This document shows, piece by piece, positions 46,721 to 59,509 of a stretch of DNA of 64,000 bases (position 1 is its first letter; every line of letters begins with the position of its first letter). Position numbers and translations under genes: made by a program. Source of the stretch: Odobenus rosmarus divergens (taxonomy: Eukaryota; Chordata; Mammalia; Carnivora; Odobenidae); assembly GCF_000321225.1 (NCBI RefSeq), contig NW_004450328.1, forward strand, positions 1,961,896 to 2,025,895. The letters are read 5' to 3'. Under the pieces are notes generated by a model. It was not told the DNA's origin, did not search any database, and worked only from the letters and a program-made list of their open reading frames with translations.

Positions 46721-47479
46721 AGAGCCTGGGGACTTCCTCTTCCTGCCACTGCCGTCCCCACCAGACACAAGCTCCTGGCGCGGAGAGCCTGCCGACGGCC
46801 TTTGTCACCCATGACCACGCTGTGACCAGACCACATTTCCGCCATCCTTTAAGGCCTCATTTGAGGCTGAGTCTTTCTCCCAGTTTCTACGGGCCCCGGG
46901 ATGGAAGAAGCACTTACACCCAGGGCAGAGGCTAGCTGTCACAGGCCCGCCTCCCCCAGCTCCCAGCTGGTCTCTGCTCCCGTCAGCCACACAGAGTCAG
47001 AACACATTCAAACCCTAAACCCAAAGTCCCACGGCCCCGGCAAGCAGAGAGAAGCCGAGGGGAAAGGAAGCGGCCCGGAGGCAGGAGGACAGAGCCGTTC
47101 AGAGGCCTGGCAGCTGCGAAGGGCTGGTGCGGACGCTGGGCCGGGTGGCTGGGGGGTCTCTACCTTAGGAAACCCGAGGGCAAGATCTGCACTCTTCTAA
47201 GAAACTCAGGGAGCATTCGCCGAGTAATGCACGCGCCAACGTGCCCCATAAGCAGGCCGGAGCAACCAAGATGCACGGTCACCTACCCGTTGTTTGGTTA
47301 GCCCTGCCCCCGGTCCCCGCATCTGTGCATCCGTGCCCGTCCTCACCCGAGAGCGCGACCTTGTTTAACAAGCAAGGCCTGAGCGCACGCCACACATCCC
47401 CTCACTCCACTGGCTCTTCCATGAGTGGAAGATTTCATCTCTTTGCAACAAACCATCCTGCTGCTGCTTTCTCAGAGGT

Positions 47480-47590
47480 GACACAGGGGCTCAGAGAAGA
47501 TACGTACTTTGCCCAGGCCACACAGTCTATTGTGGCCGGGCTCAGGTCGGATCCCAACCGTCCAGTTCCAGAGCCCACGCTGCAAGCCCA
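47480..47590 (-). repeat. MIR fragment, antisense
   Basis: GGGGCTCAGAGAAGATACG, TTTGCCCAGGCCACACAGTC, TCGGATCCCAACCGTCCAG are the reversed MIR core. Confidence 0.6.
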
Positions 47591-47753
47591 AAGGCTCAAA
47601 CGCCACCCAGCCCACGCTGAGGGGTCTACCCCCAGGCTTCGCCTCTGCTGTTCTCATGCATTCGATGAGAAGTAGCTGCGGGCCAGGCCTTCAGGCCGCA
47701 GCAGTGAAGGAGAAATATTAGGGCCCTGCTCTCCTGGACCCCATTGTGTAGGG

Positions 47754-47966
47754 CAGTGGTTCTCAACCAGGTGGGATTTTGCCTCCCAAGGAACACTGGC
47801 CTGGAGACACTTTGGTTGTCATGACTTGGAAGGAGGTGTTACTGGGGCCTCCGGTGGGTAGAGGCCAAGGATGGTGCTGAGCCTACCAGATCCAGGACAG
47901 CCCGTCCTCCCCGACTACAAAGAATGACCCGGCACAAAATGTTGTACCAAGGTTGAGAAAACTGGG
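47754..47966 (+). repeat. MER5A-type hAT MITE, sense
   Basis: It starts CAGTGGTTCTCAACCAGG. Inside are GAGACACTTTGGTTGTCATG and GGTGGGTAGAGGCCAAGGAT. It ends AAGGTTGAGAAAACTG. Confidence 0.88.
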
Positions 47967-48059
47967 TCTGGGGAGAAGGCCGGGGCGGCAGACAAGTAAA
48001 CAAATGGGTGTAGAAGTTCTTGTGTCCACTCAACAGTGCCTACGGCACTGTTGGTAAGC

Positions 48060-48365
48060 TGTAAGCCATTAAGAAAAACAACACAGGAGGGTGAGGATGG
48101 TGATGGGGGGGCCGGAATAGGGGAAGTCCTCCCTGCCAAGGGGCTGCCCTTTGAGAGGGGCCTGAAGGAGTGAGGGAGGGAGGGAGGGAGGGAGCCAGCA
48201 GAGTGTGGGAGGGCAGTCCCGCGGAAGGAGCCCCGGGCTTGGGCAGGACAGGCTCCGAGTGCGAGGAACAGCCAGGAGGGACTGAAACGCAGGGGACAAG
48301 TGACAGAGGGGGAGGCACAGGCCGCACTTTGTAGTCAGGGGACGGAGCCTGGATCCGATTCCACA
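48060..48365 (-). repeat. L2 LINE fragment, antisense, with (GAGG)n
   Basis: GAGAGGGGCCTGAAGGAGTG, CGAGGAACAGCCAGGAGGG and ACTTTGTAGTCAGGGGAC follow antisense L2. A GAGG tetramer run lies at 48170-48195. Confidence 0.5.
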
Positions 48366-48969
48366 AATGTAACCTTTGATAAATACCAACTAGAAATGGC
48401 AAAAACAGACTTCGTTTTAGGAAAAAAAAAAATCGTGAAAATGGTCAAACTAGGCTAAGTGAGAAAAGACTCCTATATATTTTCAAATCCCTAAAGGGGC
48501 CGGAACTGGATCGCACAGAGAACTCTATGTTTGAGGAATATGAACCTCAGGCGCCTGGTGCGTAAGCCAAACCAATCCTCAGGCAAATGGCTGTGGCTAG
48601 ATAATATTTTAAGATGTTAATTTGTGTTTCTTCCCCTGTATTTTCACCCCCTTTTCTTTCCTCCATCCAGAGGCTCTAAACTTCCTTGTCCCAGAGGTTT
48701 TGCAGGAAAGGGGCAAGAAAAACCCATCTGCAAATCCTTCCCTTCCTGGTTTTCCCTTTGGGAAGCCCTTCACTTACTGAGCGGATTAGGCCAGGGGTCT
48801 CTGGGCGGGGGTGGGGGGCAGAAAGAGTGAGCTGTCCACACTATAGACCTCAGGACAAAAAAAAAAAAAAAAAGTTGGCTTTTTCTTGGTTGGGGCAGGG
48901 GAGGGAGATGAGGGTCTGCAGTGACCTTCTGTTGGCTGGCACGATCACTTCAAATATTTTGAATTAAAA

Positions 48970-49536
48970 GTTAAACAGAGGATTACCATGTGACCCAGCC
49001 ATTCCTTCCCGAGGAAAACATATGTCCACACAAACACTGGCCCGTGAATGTTCGTGCCACCATCACAGAAGGGTCAGAGCTAACCAAAAAGCGGATACAA
49101 CACATGTGTCCCATCCACTGATAAATGGAGAAACCGGATGTGGTGGACCTGGGCCGTGGAATGTTATTCAGCAGTAAAAAGGAACGGGATGCTGACCCCT
49201 GCTACGACATGGATGAACCCCGTGAAGATCCGATACGACGTGAAAGCAACAAGTCATAAAACATAAAAGACCACACACTGGAGGATCTCATTTATACAGG
49301 ATGTCTGGAAGGCAAATCTATGGAGACAGACGGTAGATGAGTGGTTGCCCAGGGCTGGCGGGTTTGGTGGAAAATAAGGGAGTGTTAGTGCGTACAGGGT
49401 TTCTTTTTGGGGTGATGAAAAGGTTTTAAAATTGCACTGTGCTGATGGTTACTAAAAAAGCATTAAATTGGACACTTTACATGGTTGAACTTTATGATCT
49501 ATAAATTATGCCTCAGTAAAGCTATTTTAAAAACAA
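48970..49536 (+). repeat. LINE-1 3' end, sense
   Basis: ATTACCATGTGACCCAGCCA, ATGTTATTCAGCAGTAAAAA, GTGGTTGCCCAGGGCTGG, TTATGCCTCAGTAAAGC. TTGAATTAAAA at 48959-48969 and 49537-49547 is the target-site duplication. Confidence 0.92.
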
Positions 49537-49869
49537 TTGAATTAAAAATCTGATTTGGGGCTTTCCCGGAAGGCCATGCATCTCTCTCCATGGCAACCAT
49601 GCGCTGCTGAGGGGGCGTGCCCTCCCGTTTGCCAGGGCCCTCGCAGTCACCTTTCTATTACATCCAGCTGGCTTTACCCACTGATGTCACCCACAACTGT
49701 CCCTGAGGGCAGTGGATTTGAGAACTCTGATCTGGAGTGACGGGACCACAGGTACTGAAAGTATCAGCCTCGTTCTCCCATCTTCCGTGTGGCCCTAGCG
49801 ACAAAGAGCCCCGGGGACCAGAAGGGACTCTGTGCACAGGGCAGCAAAGAGGCAGAAGCAGGTTGCATG

Positions 49870-50010
49870 GACTCATGCAGTAGGACAGCACATGGGCTTT
49901 GAGGCCGGAACTGCACCTACCAGCCCTGAGCCTCAATTTTCTCAACTGTAGAATGAGGTGATGTGTTTAGAAGCCTAGCACATAGTAGATGCTCAGCAGA
50001 TGGTAGCTAC
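49870..50010 (+). repeat. MIR SINE, sense
   Basis: CATGGGCTTTGAGGCCGG, GAGCCTCAATTTTCTCAACT, CCTAGCACATAGTAGATGCT. Confidence 0.65.
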
Positions 50011-50924
50011 TGAGCCCATAATTTCCTGTTCACACTTCCAAATTCTCAGAACTTCTGAAATCCAAAAGCTTCTTTGTAACTCATTTTGGACATAAAACCT
50101 GGCTTGGCCTGAACTCATTCAGCAAGAAAGGCTGACCTGAATGGATGTGAAGCTACTGATGGTCTTTATTTATCCCCCTAGCATGAATATTCATGGCTTT
50201 TACTGCAGAGAGATGAAATGTGTTTGCTTACAGGGTGATGCCCCAGCCCCTGCTGTGGTGTTAGGTAATGGATGGTCCAGGGATCACGTTACCTTCCAAA
50301 ATTTGGAAAAGTTCTAGATTCTGGGACACTTCTGGCTGGAAGAGTTTCGGGGACTGTGACCTGTAGGATGATGACAAAGACTAAGCTCCATCCCGTGTCT
50401 GTCTGGCATTATGTAAGACCATACAGCAAAGACAGGAGGGAGACAGACCCCCCAAAATTCTGAAGACTTGTGCTAGGCCAGGAGGATGGGAGCACGGTAT
50501 GAAAATTAAGTTCCTTTCCAGGAACGAGAGCGCTTCAGTGCTCCCTGCCCATGGGGGTTCAGGGGATGAGCGTGGCACTGGCCAGATCAGCTTCAGAGAA
50601 CGGAGTCTGGGGAGCCTGGGCGTGGTCCGCTACCTCATGGACACAGGAGGGGTTGGAACAGGGAGCTGGAGAGAGGATCCAAAACCCTCCCGGACTCCCC
50701 GTGGAAGCCTGCAGGCCAAGCAGGCCCAGCCCCCTTGCCAGTGCTTAAGGTACAGGTCCCAAATCAGAGAAGACCGCCCAGGCCCCTCCCTCCCTAAAAT
50801 GTTACCAGCGCTGCCCGCCCACCCAAAAAAAACCTGGCTGCAGGCACAGCTCCAGTCCGCCCATCCAGACCCCTGGTTAATAAAGAATCTGACTGGCCTT
50901 TGTCCTGGGTTCTGAGAGGGAGAT

Positions 50925-51625
50925 GCTAAACCCCTGGGATTTCCTGAGTGATTGGGGTGTCTTTGTTATTCACGAGCCCCTGGATCACGCCTGAGTTTTT
51001 GCTAATGAATGAGATGACTCTAAATGGGGGCTGGTCCGCAGACAGTAGCACCATGTGATCAGAGGGTAGGGCTTTGAGCCAGCCCTAACATCAGTCTCCA
51101 GGGGGATAGGCTGGGGGGTTAGAGAATGAGTTCAAGCACAGGGCCAGCGATCCCATCAATCCTGCCTATGTAATGAGCCCCCAGTAAAAAAATCTGGACA
51201 CCAGGCTCAAGCGAGCTTCCTGGTTAATGAACACAGTTGTGCCACAAGGGCGATGCACCCCAATTGCACAGAATCAGGTGGGCACGGAAGCTCCGCATTT
51301 GAGGCCCTCCTAGACCTCGCCATTAGGGTCTCCTCCTTTGCCTGGTCCCGACTGCATCCTTCACGATAATACTGTAATCTTAAACACAGCTCTTTCCCGA
51401 GTTCTGTGAGTTGTTCTAGTGCATTATCACAGGGCCTTGTGGGAAGCCTGGCTTTGTCAGCTGGTCAGAAGGGAGGCTGGCCCGGGGTAAGGCTGAACTT
51501 GCGGCTGGCCTCTGAGGTGGGGCGGTCTTGCTGGGGACCATGGCGTCTGAGGCTCGCTCTGGGCGGACAGCATGAGAGTTACAGTACGGTGCACTGGTGT
51601 ATCAGAACACCCCCTCTTTGCCTAG
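50925..51625 (+). repeat. ERVL-type LTR fossil, sense
   Basis: TATGTAATGAGCCCCCAGTA, GTGGGCACGGAAGCTCCGC, TTCCCGAGTTCTGTGAGTTG, ACTTGCGGCTGGCCTCTGAG are in the order of a mammalian ERV LTR with its polyadenylation region. No internal retroviral genes follow. Edges are uncertain. Confidence 0.6.
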
Positions 51626-52239
51626 ATTTGGTTCTCTGTGCCAGACGCTGTCAGTCCTGCACCGACGCCGGAAGCCACCTGCAGCGTGGGGTAGGACGGT
51701 TCCTGTGCCCGTTAGCAGCTTCCTTCCTCGGACACTTGCCTTCTTAGGCAGAGAAGATGAGAGATTCTAGAAGGTTAAAGCCTCGGGAGTGACTCCAAAC
51801 CAGTGTCCAATAGGAGCTGGCGAGGAAATAGTGCTGCTTTCCCACCCCTTGGGTGAACAGTTCTGAGGTGGGTCCCTCTCAGAGGGACCCAGCAGGACTG
51901 ACCCCAGTTGCCCACAGTGCTCACCTGCTCATCGACACTCCCTTACTGACTTTCCTCCCTTCCTGTCTTCCTTCTCCACTCTCCCACCATACTTCCTGGG
52001 AACACCTCCCATATAAGCTACCCGGCACCCAAGTCTTCATCTAGGATCTGCTTTGAAGGAACCCAAATCAAGACCTCGGGCATTCCTGGGGCTCCGAGTC
52101 TTTAGCTCCACTGCTGACCTCCTGCTAATCTCCCAACTTGACAAGCCATTTGGATTTGCAGTCGACCCGTTCATCTGGGCAACCACTTGTCCACCGCTAC
52201 ATAATAATCCTGCTTAGTCCACAGCATGGGTATGTCTAG

Positions 52240-52617
52240 GGACCCAGGCCTGGTTAATCAGTGTATTTCATTCTCTGGCATGGAGACTGGTTCAGGAATA
52301 AGTCTATGAACCTGCACAGTCCTCCTTAAAGCTTTGCAGGAGCTGTTGGAAAGGAGCTCTCTCTACCCCTGGAATCTTACGTAAGCCTAGAGCTGCTTAT
52401 GACCATCTACTCTCTACGTGGACAAAGCCTAATTGGGAATGAAGTCAGAAGAAAGTGGAGTGTGGAGATACAGATTCTTGATGACATGATCACCTGGATG
52501 CAGCCATTCCTAAAGCTCAGCCACCTTGTATTTTTCAATTACATGAATCAACAGATTTCTATCATCATCCCCTTTCTTCCATTAGCTAATATGATTGGGT
52601 TCTTGTCACCTGCAATC
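52240..52617 (+). repeat. ancient LTR-like interspersed repeat, sense
   Basis: Same family as 9640-10350: GGCATGGAGACTGGTTCAGG, TTGATGACATGATCACCTGG, ATGCAGCCATTCCTAAAGC. Just beyond lie a SINE at 52631 and further unassigned DNA. Confidence 0.5.
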
Positions 52618-52630
52618 AAAAGAATCTTTA

Positions 52631-52826
52631 GGGGCGCCTGGGTGGCTCAGTCGGTTGAGCGTCTGCCTTCGGCTCAGGTCGTGATCTCAGGGTCCTGGGA
52701 TCGGGCCCCGCGTCGGGTTCCCTGCTCAGCGGGGAGCCTGCTTCCCCCTCTCCCTCTGCCTGCCGCTCTGCTTACTTGTGCCCTCTATCTCTCTGTCAAA
52801 GTAAATAAATAAAATCTTTTTTTAAA
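52631..52826 (+). repeat. carnivore tRNA-derived SINE, near-intact and young
   Basis: The head GGGGCGCCTGGGTGGCTCAG, then CGGTTGAGCGTCTGCCTTCG, CAGGTCGTGATCTCAGGGTC and CGGGCCCCGCGTCGGGTTCC keep most CpG sites, a sign of youth. Exact 13-bp duplication AAAAGAATCTTTA at 52618-52630 and 52827-52839. Confidence 0.98.
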
Positions 52827-54869
52827 AAAAGAATCTTTAATCATATGGAAATACTTATTTTTCTGACTTAGACCCTCTGCGTTTTTAGACACAAAAATAC
52901 ACCAAAGTACTTGCTCTCTAAGTTACGGGCAAGAGAGCCAGTCTGACCAGGGCGGGGAGACTGAAGAGAGGGGGTTATCAATGTGGGATTCTTTCAGCAC
53001 AGACCCCAAGAATTAGGGTATCAAGAAACTCATCCTAAAATAATATGTGATGGTTTACGGCAAAAAGCTATAATCACCATGCTAAGAGAAACTCCAAGGT
53101 CCCCCAGGCCCCCAACCTCTGTCCAAAGCACATTGTGGTGTCCACCTTGCGGGCCGTGGAGTTGCTTGCTCCTTAATTCATACCTCGCTCTGAAAACGGC
53201 TCCTGAAACCAATTCCAAACAGCAACCTCGCCTTGGTCATTTTTTGCTTTACTGCAAAATTTCCTTTTCTTGTTGCTTAACAAAATACTCTTACTGACTT
53301 CTCTATGAGGTCTGCTTTATTTTCCAGAAACGGTCACGTTTCTCTTCGTGCTACGGCAGCTTTTACTAAAAGCCCACAGTTGGCTGGATTGTGCAGGGAT
53401 TCTCCAAATGACTTTGTGTTTTTCCTAAGTAGATCAGTCTCATTTTTCAGAGGAATTGAGGAAGAACAGACATGTTCCAGCCTGCACTCACATCCCTTCT
53501 GGGCTGTAAGACTCTGGTCGCTGGGGGAAGAAACTCAGGGAGTTCACCTTCTCTAGCACCTCTTGGCTAAAATCACAGGACCTGCCAAGGGGCCACAGGC
53601 GGCTGGAGGCACCCCTGGTCTGGAATTGGGTCTTGCCCGGTCCTGAGAGCCCGAGAAAAGCTGTGGCCCGCTGCAGGGCCATGTCATGACTTTCATGGGC
53701 CCCACGCACTTTTGCCTCCACGGGCCTCCACGGGCCTGTTGCTCCATAAAAGAAATATTAAAAAATCACATTTTATGACTGCAATGGTAGAAAGGCAATT
53801 ATGATCCAGCCTAGATTCACTCTTAGGTCTTCGTTATTATTAATTTTTTTCCTGCTGCTTTGAAAAGCAGTCAAAATGAAAACATTTCATGGGTCCCTAG
53901 AAATACTGTGAGCTCTAGGCACTGGGCCAGTGAGCCAGCAACCACAGCCCCTGCCCCCAGTCCTCGGGGGCCGAACCCCATCTGTATGACCACCTTCTGC
54001 CAGGAACGCAGCCCTGCTGGTCGGGCCCTGCTACCCCGTCTCCCTTCACTGAAGAGCGTGAGCCCCTCGGCCCCCCACCTCACTGGGACAACAGGGCTGG
54101 TCCCTGGGGCCACGATCCGCCTCTCAATATATTGGAAGACAGCTGGGAATAATAATAACATGGCAAGTTGAAGTCCCAGGTGCTAAGCCCTGCTCAAAGC
54201 GCTTTATGTGGCAGGCTCGGTCAGGGGTTTAACAACTCACCAGTGACGTGACTACAGGCAAGTAGGGACGCGTGCAGTGTTAGACCCCTCCTCCTAAGGA
54301 CACCACGTGGCAGGCTGAGCCCAGTGCCGGCGCCCTGGCACCTCAGCCAGCACTGGCTCTTATGATTCATCAGAATCACTTGGTTCATTATAATAAATGA
54401 TTATAATAATTGGGTCGAGTAGGGGCTGCCCCATCTCTGCTTTCCCCTCTAGAAGGTGTTGACCTTGGGCTGAGGACCCTTCTTTGCTCTGGCAACGTCA
54501 GAACCCAGCCCTTTGCCCCCTGCCCATGGACTCGCTCAGTGGGCTTGCCCACTCCTTCCCCTCCCATCAAAGCAGGCCCGAAGTCCACCCTCCTCCTCCA
54601 GGCCCCGCCTCGCCCCTTGGCCTGTTCTCAAGCGGCTCTGGAAAGGCCCGGGGCTCCCGGGCCAGGCAGCCTCTCTCCTGGGGTCCTGTTACCCCCACCT
54701 GTCTTCTCTCGGGCGTCAATACAAAATGCTTTCTCTCCACCACTTGCTACTTCACTCTTATGACATCAACTGGCTCACACAAACGCTTCTTGGTTACTGT
54801 TTCCTGAAGACTTAAAAGTCTACTCCCTCCAGGTCCGGTCACCCCTGCAGCTCCATCCTATGAAAAGAG

Positions 54870-54990
54870 CACAGGGCTTTGAAGCCAGCAGGAGCTGGGT
54901 TTAATCCTGGCTCCACAATTGACCAGCTGTGTGACCCCGGGCAAGTCAATTAACCTCCCTGAGCCCTGCATTGTTTATCTGTCTGAAATT
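54870..54990 (+). repeat. MIR SINE, sense
   Basis: GGCTTTGAAGCCAGCAGGAG, TTAATCCTGGCTCCACAATT, GCTGTGTGACCCCGGGCAAG, TTAACCTCCCTGAGCCC. Confidence 0.85.
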
Positions 54991-55499
54991 AACTGGAGAC
55001 AATCTTATTTTCTTTAGCAGTGGGGCTCTGGGGCTTTTTTGTTGTGGGAGGTGGAAACTGTGATAAGCCCTTTGAGGTTGGGGGAAGAGCCCCCACCTCC
55101 TACCCCACAAGAGGTCTGCTTGAAGACCTGGAGATGGCTGTCTTGGGCTGCCCACCAGCTTTCATTGGGTGACTGGAGCAAGCAGGTTGAGGGGGAGGGC
55201 TGGGTGCTTGGGATAATGGAAGGGATTCTTCGAGCTTGCAGCGGGGAAAGAAAAGGTGAAACCACTAAGAAGGGAAAGGGGCCAGCATGGCACAGCCCAC
55301 CTGCTCAAACCAGACCCATCCCCTCCCACTACCTGCTCTTCTCCCACATTTCCCATCTTGGTGACCCACCGTCCCCGGCCAGCCAAGGGACACCAGGTCA
55401 GAGGCTCTGGCCATCTGGACTTAGAGGCCCCTCCTCAGAATCACATTTCTGGCTGCATAAAATAAAATACATAGGATGACAGAGCACACCAGTTACATG

Positions 55500-55790
55500 G
55501 AAGTGTAGTTAGCAAAATACTCAAACAAGCGTGCGGTACAGGAATATATGCGCTTCTCCATTAACACGCTAGATAACAAGATTCCGCAGAAGCTCTAGTA
55601 CACATTACACTTTTGAATGAACACATCTCAAGATATCTGCCACAACCGTAGTGTGAGAGCACAAATAGAGATTATTATTGGCGACTACCTAACAGGTGCT
55701 CCTCGCTACTGCGTTTTGTTGCCTCCATTCATAGTTGAAGGACATACCGCATGTCAGTTACAAGTTAGAGAAATAAGGCTGGAATTTTCC
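55500..55790. other. AT-rich unassigned intronic block
   Basis: Phrases include ACTTTTGAATGAACACATCT and AGATTATTATTGGCGACTAC. No recognised repeat. It is AT-rich between GC-rich blocks. Candidate conserved noncoding DNA only. Confidence 0.3.
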
Positions 55791-56039
55791 CCCCACCCAG
55801 CTCATGGACCCCCTGAATTCTGTGGACTCCACACTAGGAAGCTGCCCGGGGTTCTCTGTTTTCCAGGCCCACTCAGCTCTCCTGAGCAGTCTGCAACCCT
55901 GCTCACTTCACCTCCTAGCCGAACAGAGGGCGTGTGCGCCTGCATCCCATTCCCACTGCCCCTGCGCTGGGGCAGGGTGGGGCCGCGTCCTTTCTCACCT
56001 CCTGGCCAGTCTCCCCACCTCCGCTCTTGCTCTACTCCG

Positions 56040-56610
56040 TCCATGCCACAGGCGGAGCCCTCATCCCCAAATGCACACCTGACCATATCCCCCTCTGCTC
56101 CGGATTCTTAATGGCTCCAAGGCAAAAGCTAAAGATCACTGAAAAGCACCAAGACCCTCAGCCAGGTCTCCGGCCTCATCTCTCAATTCTCCTGCTCTCT
56201 CTACTCTGCCTTCCCATCATTCTGAACAACTCGGAATTTCCAGAATATGCCACCCCACTAGGCCTTTGCCCATGCTGTTCCCTCTATGTGGAATGCCTTC
56301 CCCAAGCTGTCCATCAAGGAAACTCCTACGTTTTTTTCCAAGCCTCAGCTCAAAGGATGTCTTCCCCATACCCATACCCCAGCCCACCCATCCCCACCCA
56401 CCCCCCGGGGCCAACATGGGTGCCCCTCGGGCAGGCCTCTCACTACTAGAGGTCAACCCACCATTTTCTAATTGTTTGATGAGTCTGTCTCACAAGATTG
56501 CAAACTTCAAGAGGGTGAAGACACAGTCGTTTTTCCTTTGACTTGCCCAAACCTACAATGCCTGGTCCTTTAGGCCTTCTTTGAATATTGGTTGAGTAAA
56601 TGCACACAAG
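56040..56610 (+). repeat. L2 LINE 3' region, sense
   Basis: TAATGGCTCCAAGGCAAAAG, AGGCCTTTGCCCATGCTGTT, GTGGAATGCCTTCCCCAAGC, ATTGCAAACTTCAAGAGGGT, GAATATTGGTTGAGTAAATG. A short CCCATACCC/CCCACCC expansion lies inside at 56365-56408. Confidence 0.8.
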
Positions 56611-56619
56611 ATGGGGGGA

Positions 56620-57130
56620 GAAAAAAAAAACAAATAGGTCCAGAATAGTCCATGGTTCGATAACTAGGAGTGGGGTGAGCAGGATGCAAAACGGACACTA
56701 CGCTATGAGGCTCACTCTCTTTTTCTTTGCTTTCCATTACTATGATGGTTAGATTTCCACATCCTGAGAATGCCAAGTCATGCGTGTTTTGATCTGTGGA
56801 GCGTGCTGTAATCTCTTGAATTCAGCTCTCAATCTTTGAGGGATCCCTCTGTTATACACACACACTTCAATTAGGGGGAGATTATTTCCCTTACCAAAAG
56901 GCTCATCGTTTCAGTTTCATTAAATAGAGGGTTCTTCCAATGCATGAAGAATGGGATTAGATTTACAGAAATTCAATTTACGTTTGGCTTTTTAGGAACA
57001 GATGTCTTACACAGCCAAGCCACCACTCTATCTGTCAGGCCGCCTGAAGTTATGGTTTTAGGCTCCTTTTACTCCCTCTGGCACATTCCCTGCTTAACCC
57101 CTCATGACCGGGATCTGTTGAAACAACTCT
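56620..57130. other. AT-rich unassigned intronic block
   Basis: No repeat family recognised. Phrases include TTCAATTAGGGGGAGATTAT and AGATTTACAGAAATTCAATT. A 70-codon frame on the plus strand is not gene-like. Confidence 0.3.
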
Positions 57131-57379
57131 GGGCAGCTGGCCACCTAATCCAGTAGCCTTTTCTTGGAGTCTTCTGTCTCCACCTCCCTGAGTCCTATCA
57201 TGAGGCTGACCATCCCATTCTCCCTAAAGCCCTCAAAATCCCTGGCTCTGCCCACCCCACATAGTCCCTGAGCTTCCAGAGGTGTTTGCTCTTTCGGCTT
57301 CCACATGAATGTCTCAAAGGCAAAAAAGCTAAAGCAGATGAGCGATGTGCCTGCCACCCCAAACGGGCCCCCCTTTTAT

Positions 57380-57763
57380 TTTTTATTTTTTTAAATAATT
57401 TTTTATTGTTATGTTAACCACCATACATTACATCATTAGTTTTTGATGCAGTGTTCCATGATTCATTGTTTGTGCATAACACCCAGTGCTCCACGCAGAA
57501 TGTGCCCTCTTTAATACCCATCACCAGGCTAACCCATCCCCCTACCCCCTCCCCTCTAGAACCCTCAGTTTGTTTTTCAGAGTCCATCGTCTCTAATGGT
57601 TCGTCTCCCCCTCCGACTTACTCCCCTTCATTCTTCCGCTCCTGCTATCTTCTTCTTCTTTTTTTTCTTAACATATATTGCATTATTTGTTTCAGAGGTA
57701 CAGATCCGTGATTCATCAGTCTTGTACAATTCACAGTGCTCACCATAACACATACCCTCCCCT
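57380..57763 (-). repeat. young 5'-truncated LINE-1, antisense
   Basis: ATTGTTATGTTAACCACCAT, CATGATTCATTGTTTGTGC, AACATATATTGCATTATTTG, CAGTGCTCACCATAACACAT match the carnivore L1 3' UTR, which carries two related blocks. Exact 15-bp duplication GGGCCCCCCTTTTAT at 57365-57379 and 57764-57778. Confidence 0.95.
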
Positions 57764-57939
57764 GGGCCCCCCTTTTATATCCCTATGGAAGACACCATCA
57801 TCCACTCATTCCAATAAAGCACCTCTCTCTGCCTTGTCCCACAGATGCCATCCATCACTGGGCCATATGGTGTTCAGCTCCTGACTACATCTCAAGCTAA
57901 TTCACCTCTCTCTCCTGCACGTGAAACTTCACCGGAGGC

Positions 57940-58045
57940 TGCAACGGTCCCTTTCTGCTCATCACCAAAACCCCAGTACTTATTACTAGCACAGCACCTG
58001 GCACGTGATAGATAGTCAATAACCACCGAGCGAGTGAAAAAGCAA
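57940..58045 (+). repeat. L2 LINE 3' end, sense
   Basis: CAAAACCCCAGTACTTATTA, TAGCACAGCACCTGGCACGT, GATAGTCAATAACCACCG. It ends about 190 bp from the GSG1L TM2 exon. Confidence 0.65.
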
Positions 58046-58148
58046 GCAAATCCCATTTTCCGAACCGTACCACGGAGGCTGAGAGAAGGGAAGTGACCGG
58101 TGCAAGGTCACGGGCGGGGAGGGGCGCGGGGGGGACAGCCAGGCCTCA

Positions 58149-58526
<378 letters not shown>

Positions 58527-58985
58527 TCACGACCACGTCCTCTGCACCAGAACTGGCTCAGGAGCCCAAGCCCAAGTCAGGGGGAGCCCGGCGCTCTCGG
58601 GGTGACGCTTACTAGTGCGGGGAGCCCCTTCTGACCGGAGGGAGGAACCTCCGTCCTGCAGCTGGACGGAGTCTCTCTTTCTCTTCTCATCTGGTAGATG
58701 ACTGCTCCCGGGAGCCATCTGATGGCCCGGAGGGCACCCGCCTTAGGATGAAGCGGACACTGTTGTTTCTGAGCAGAGGGACGGGAGGGTGACATCACCA
58801 GGCCAATCACCAGCCCTGAGGGCTTCCCTGAGGTTAAAGTGGTCAGGGCCGTGTTCTCTGTCACCTGCAGCTACGAGCACACACCTACATTTTCATCGGC
58901 CCTGTACCCGACTCCACTTTTTTCTAGAAACTACTACAGCTCCTGCCACAGCTTCAACCACGTGGCTGTCCTGGGAGCAGCCGTG

Positions 58986-59480
58986 TTCTAAAGAGGGCCT
59001 CCCTTCCTGGACATGGTTGATTGGTCCGGTGTGGTCACGTGACCTAGGATCGGCCAATCAGAGCCCTTCCCTGGCAGTCTGCACTTGGAAGCACGGAAGT
59101 GAACGGGAAGACCAGGACTGATGACAGTGTGAGCTTTCTGACAGTGTGAGCGCCCGGTTCCAGATGTTCCTGAAGGGGCGCTGCACCTCTGTCCTTCCAG
59201 TGCTTTGGCTCCTCCAAATCTTTGTTTTCCTTGTGCTAGCACAGCTCCCTTTTCTCCCCAATTTTTCCAATTTGAGTTGCCATCATTTGCCACCTAGTTT
59301 AGGGGGCATCTTCTCTTTCTCCCACCCCACATTACCCGCCCCCTTCTTCTTACATGTCTCTCATTTGGAGAGTCCCTTCCCTTCTCTCGGTCTGTGTAGG
59401 TCAGTTGCAGCTGACACATCCTCGCTCCACGTTCAGGCACATGACTCCTATCTAGTCAATCAGAGCTTCAGGAGCCCCCT
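58986..59480 (+). repeat. ancient LTR-like repeat fragments
   Basis: GGTTGATTGGTCCGG, GGTCACGTGACCTAGG and CGGCCAATCAGAGCCC (to about 59110), then AGGCACATGACTCCTATC and TCAATCAGAGCTTCAGGAGC near 59435-59480, share the family phrases seen at 9.6-10.3 kb. Confidence 0.4.
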
Positions 59481-59509
59481 GACTCTAGTCATTGCTTTAG
59501 GAATGAACC

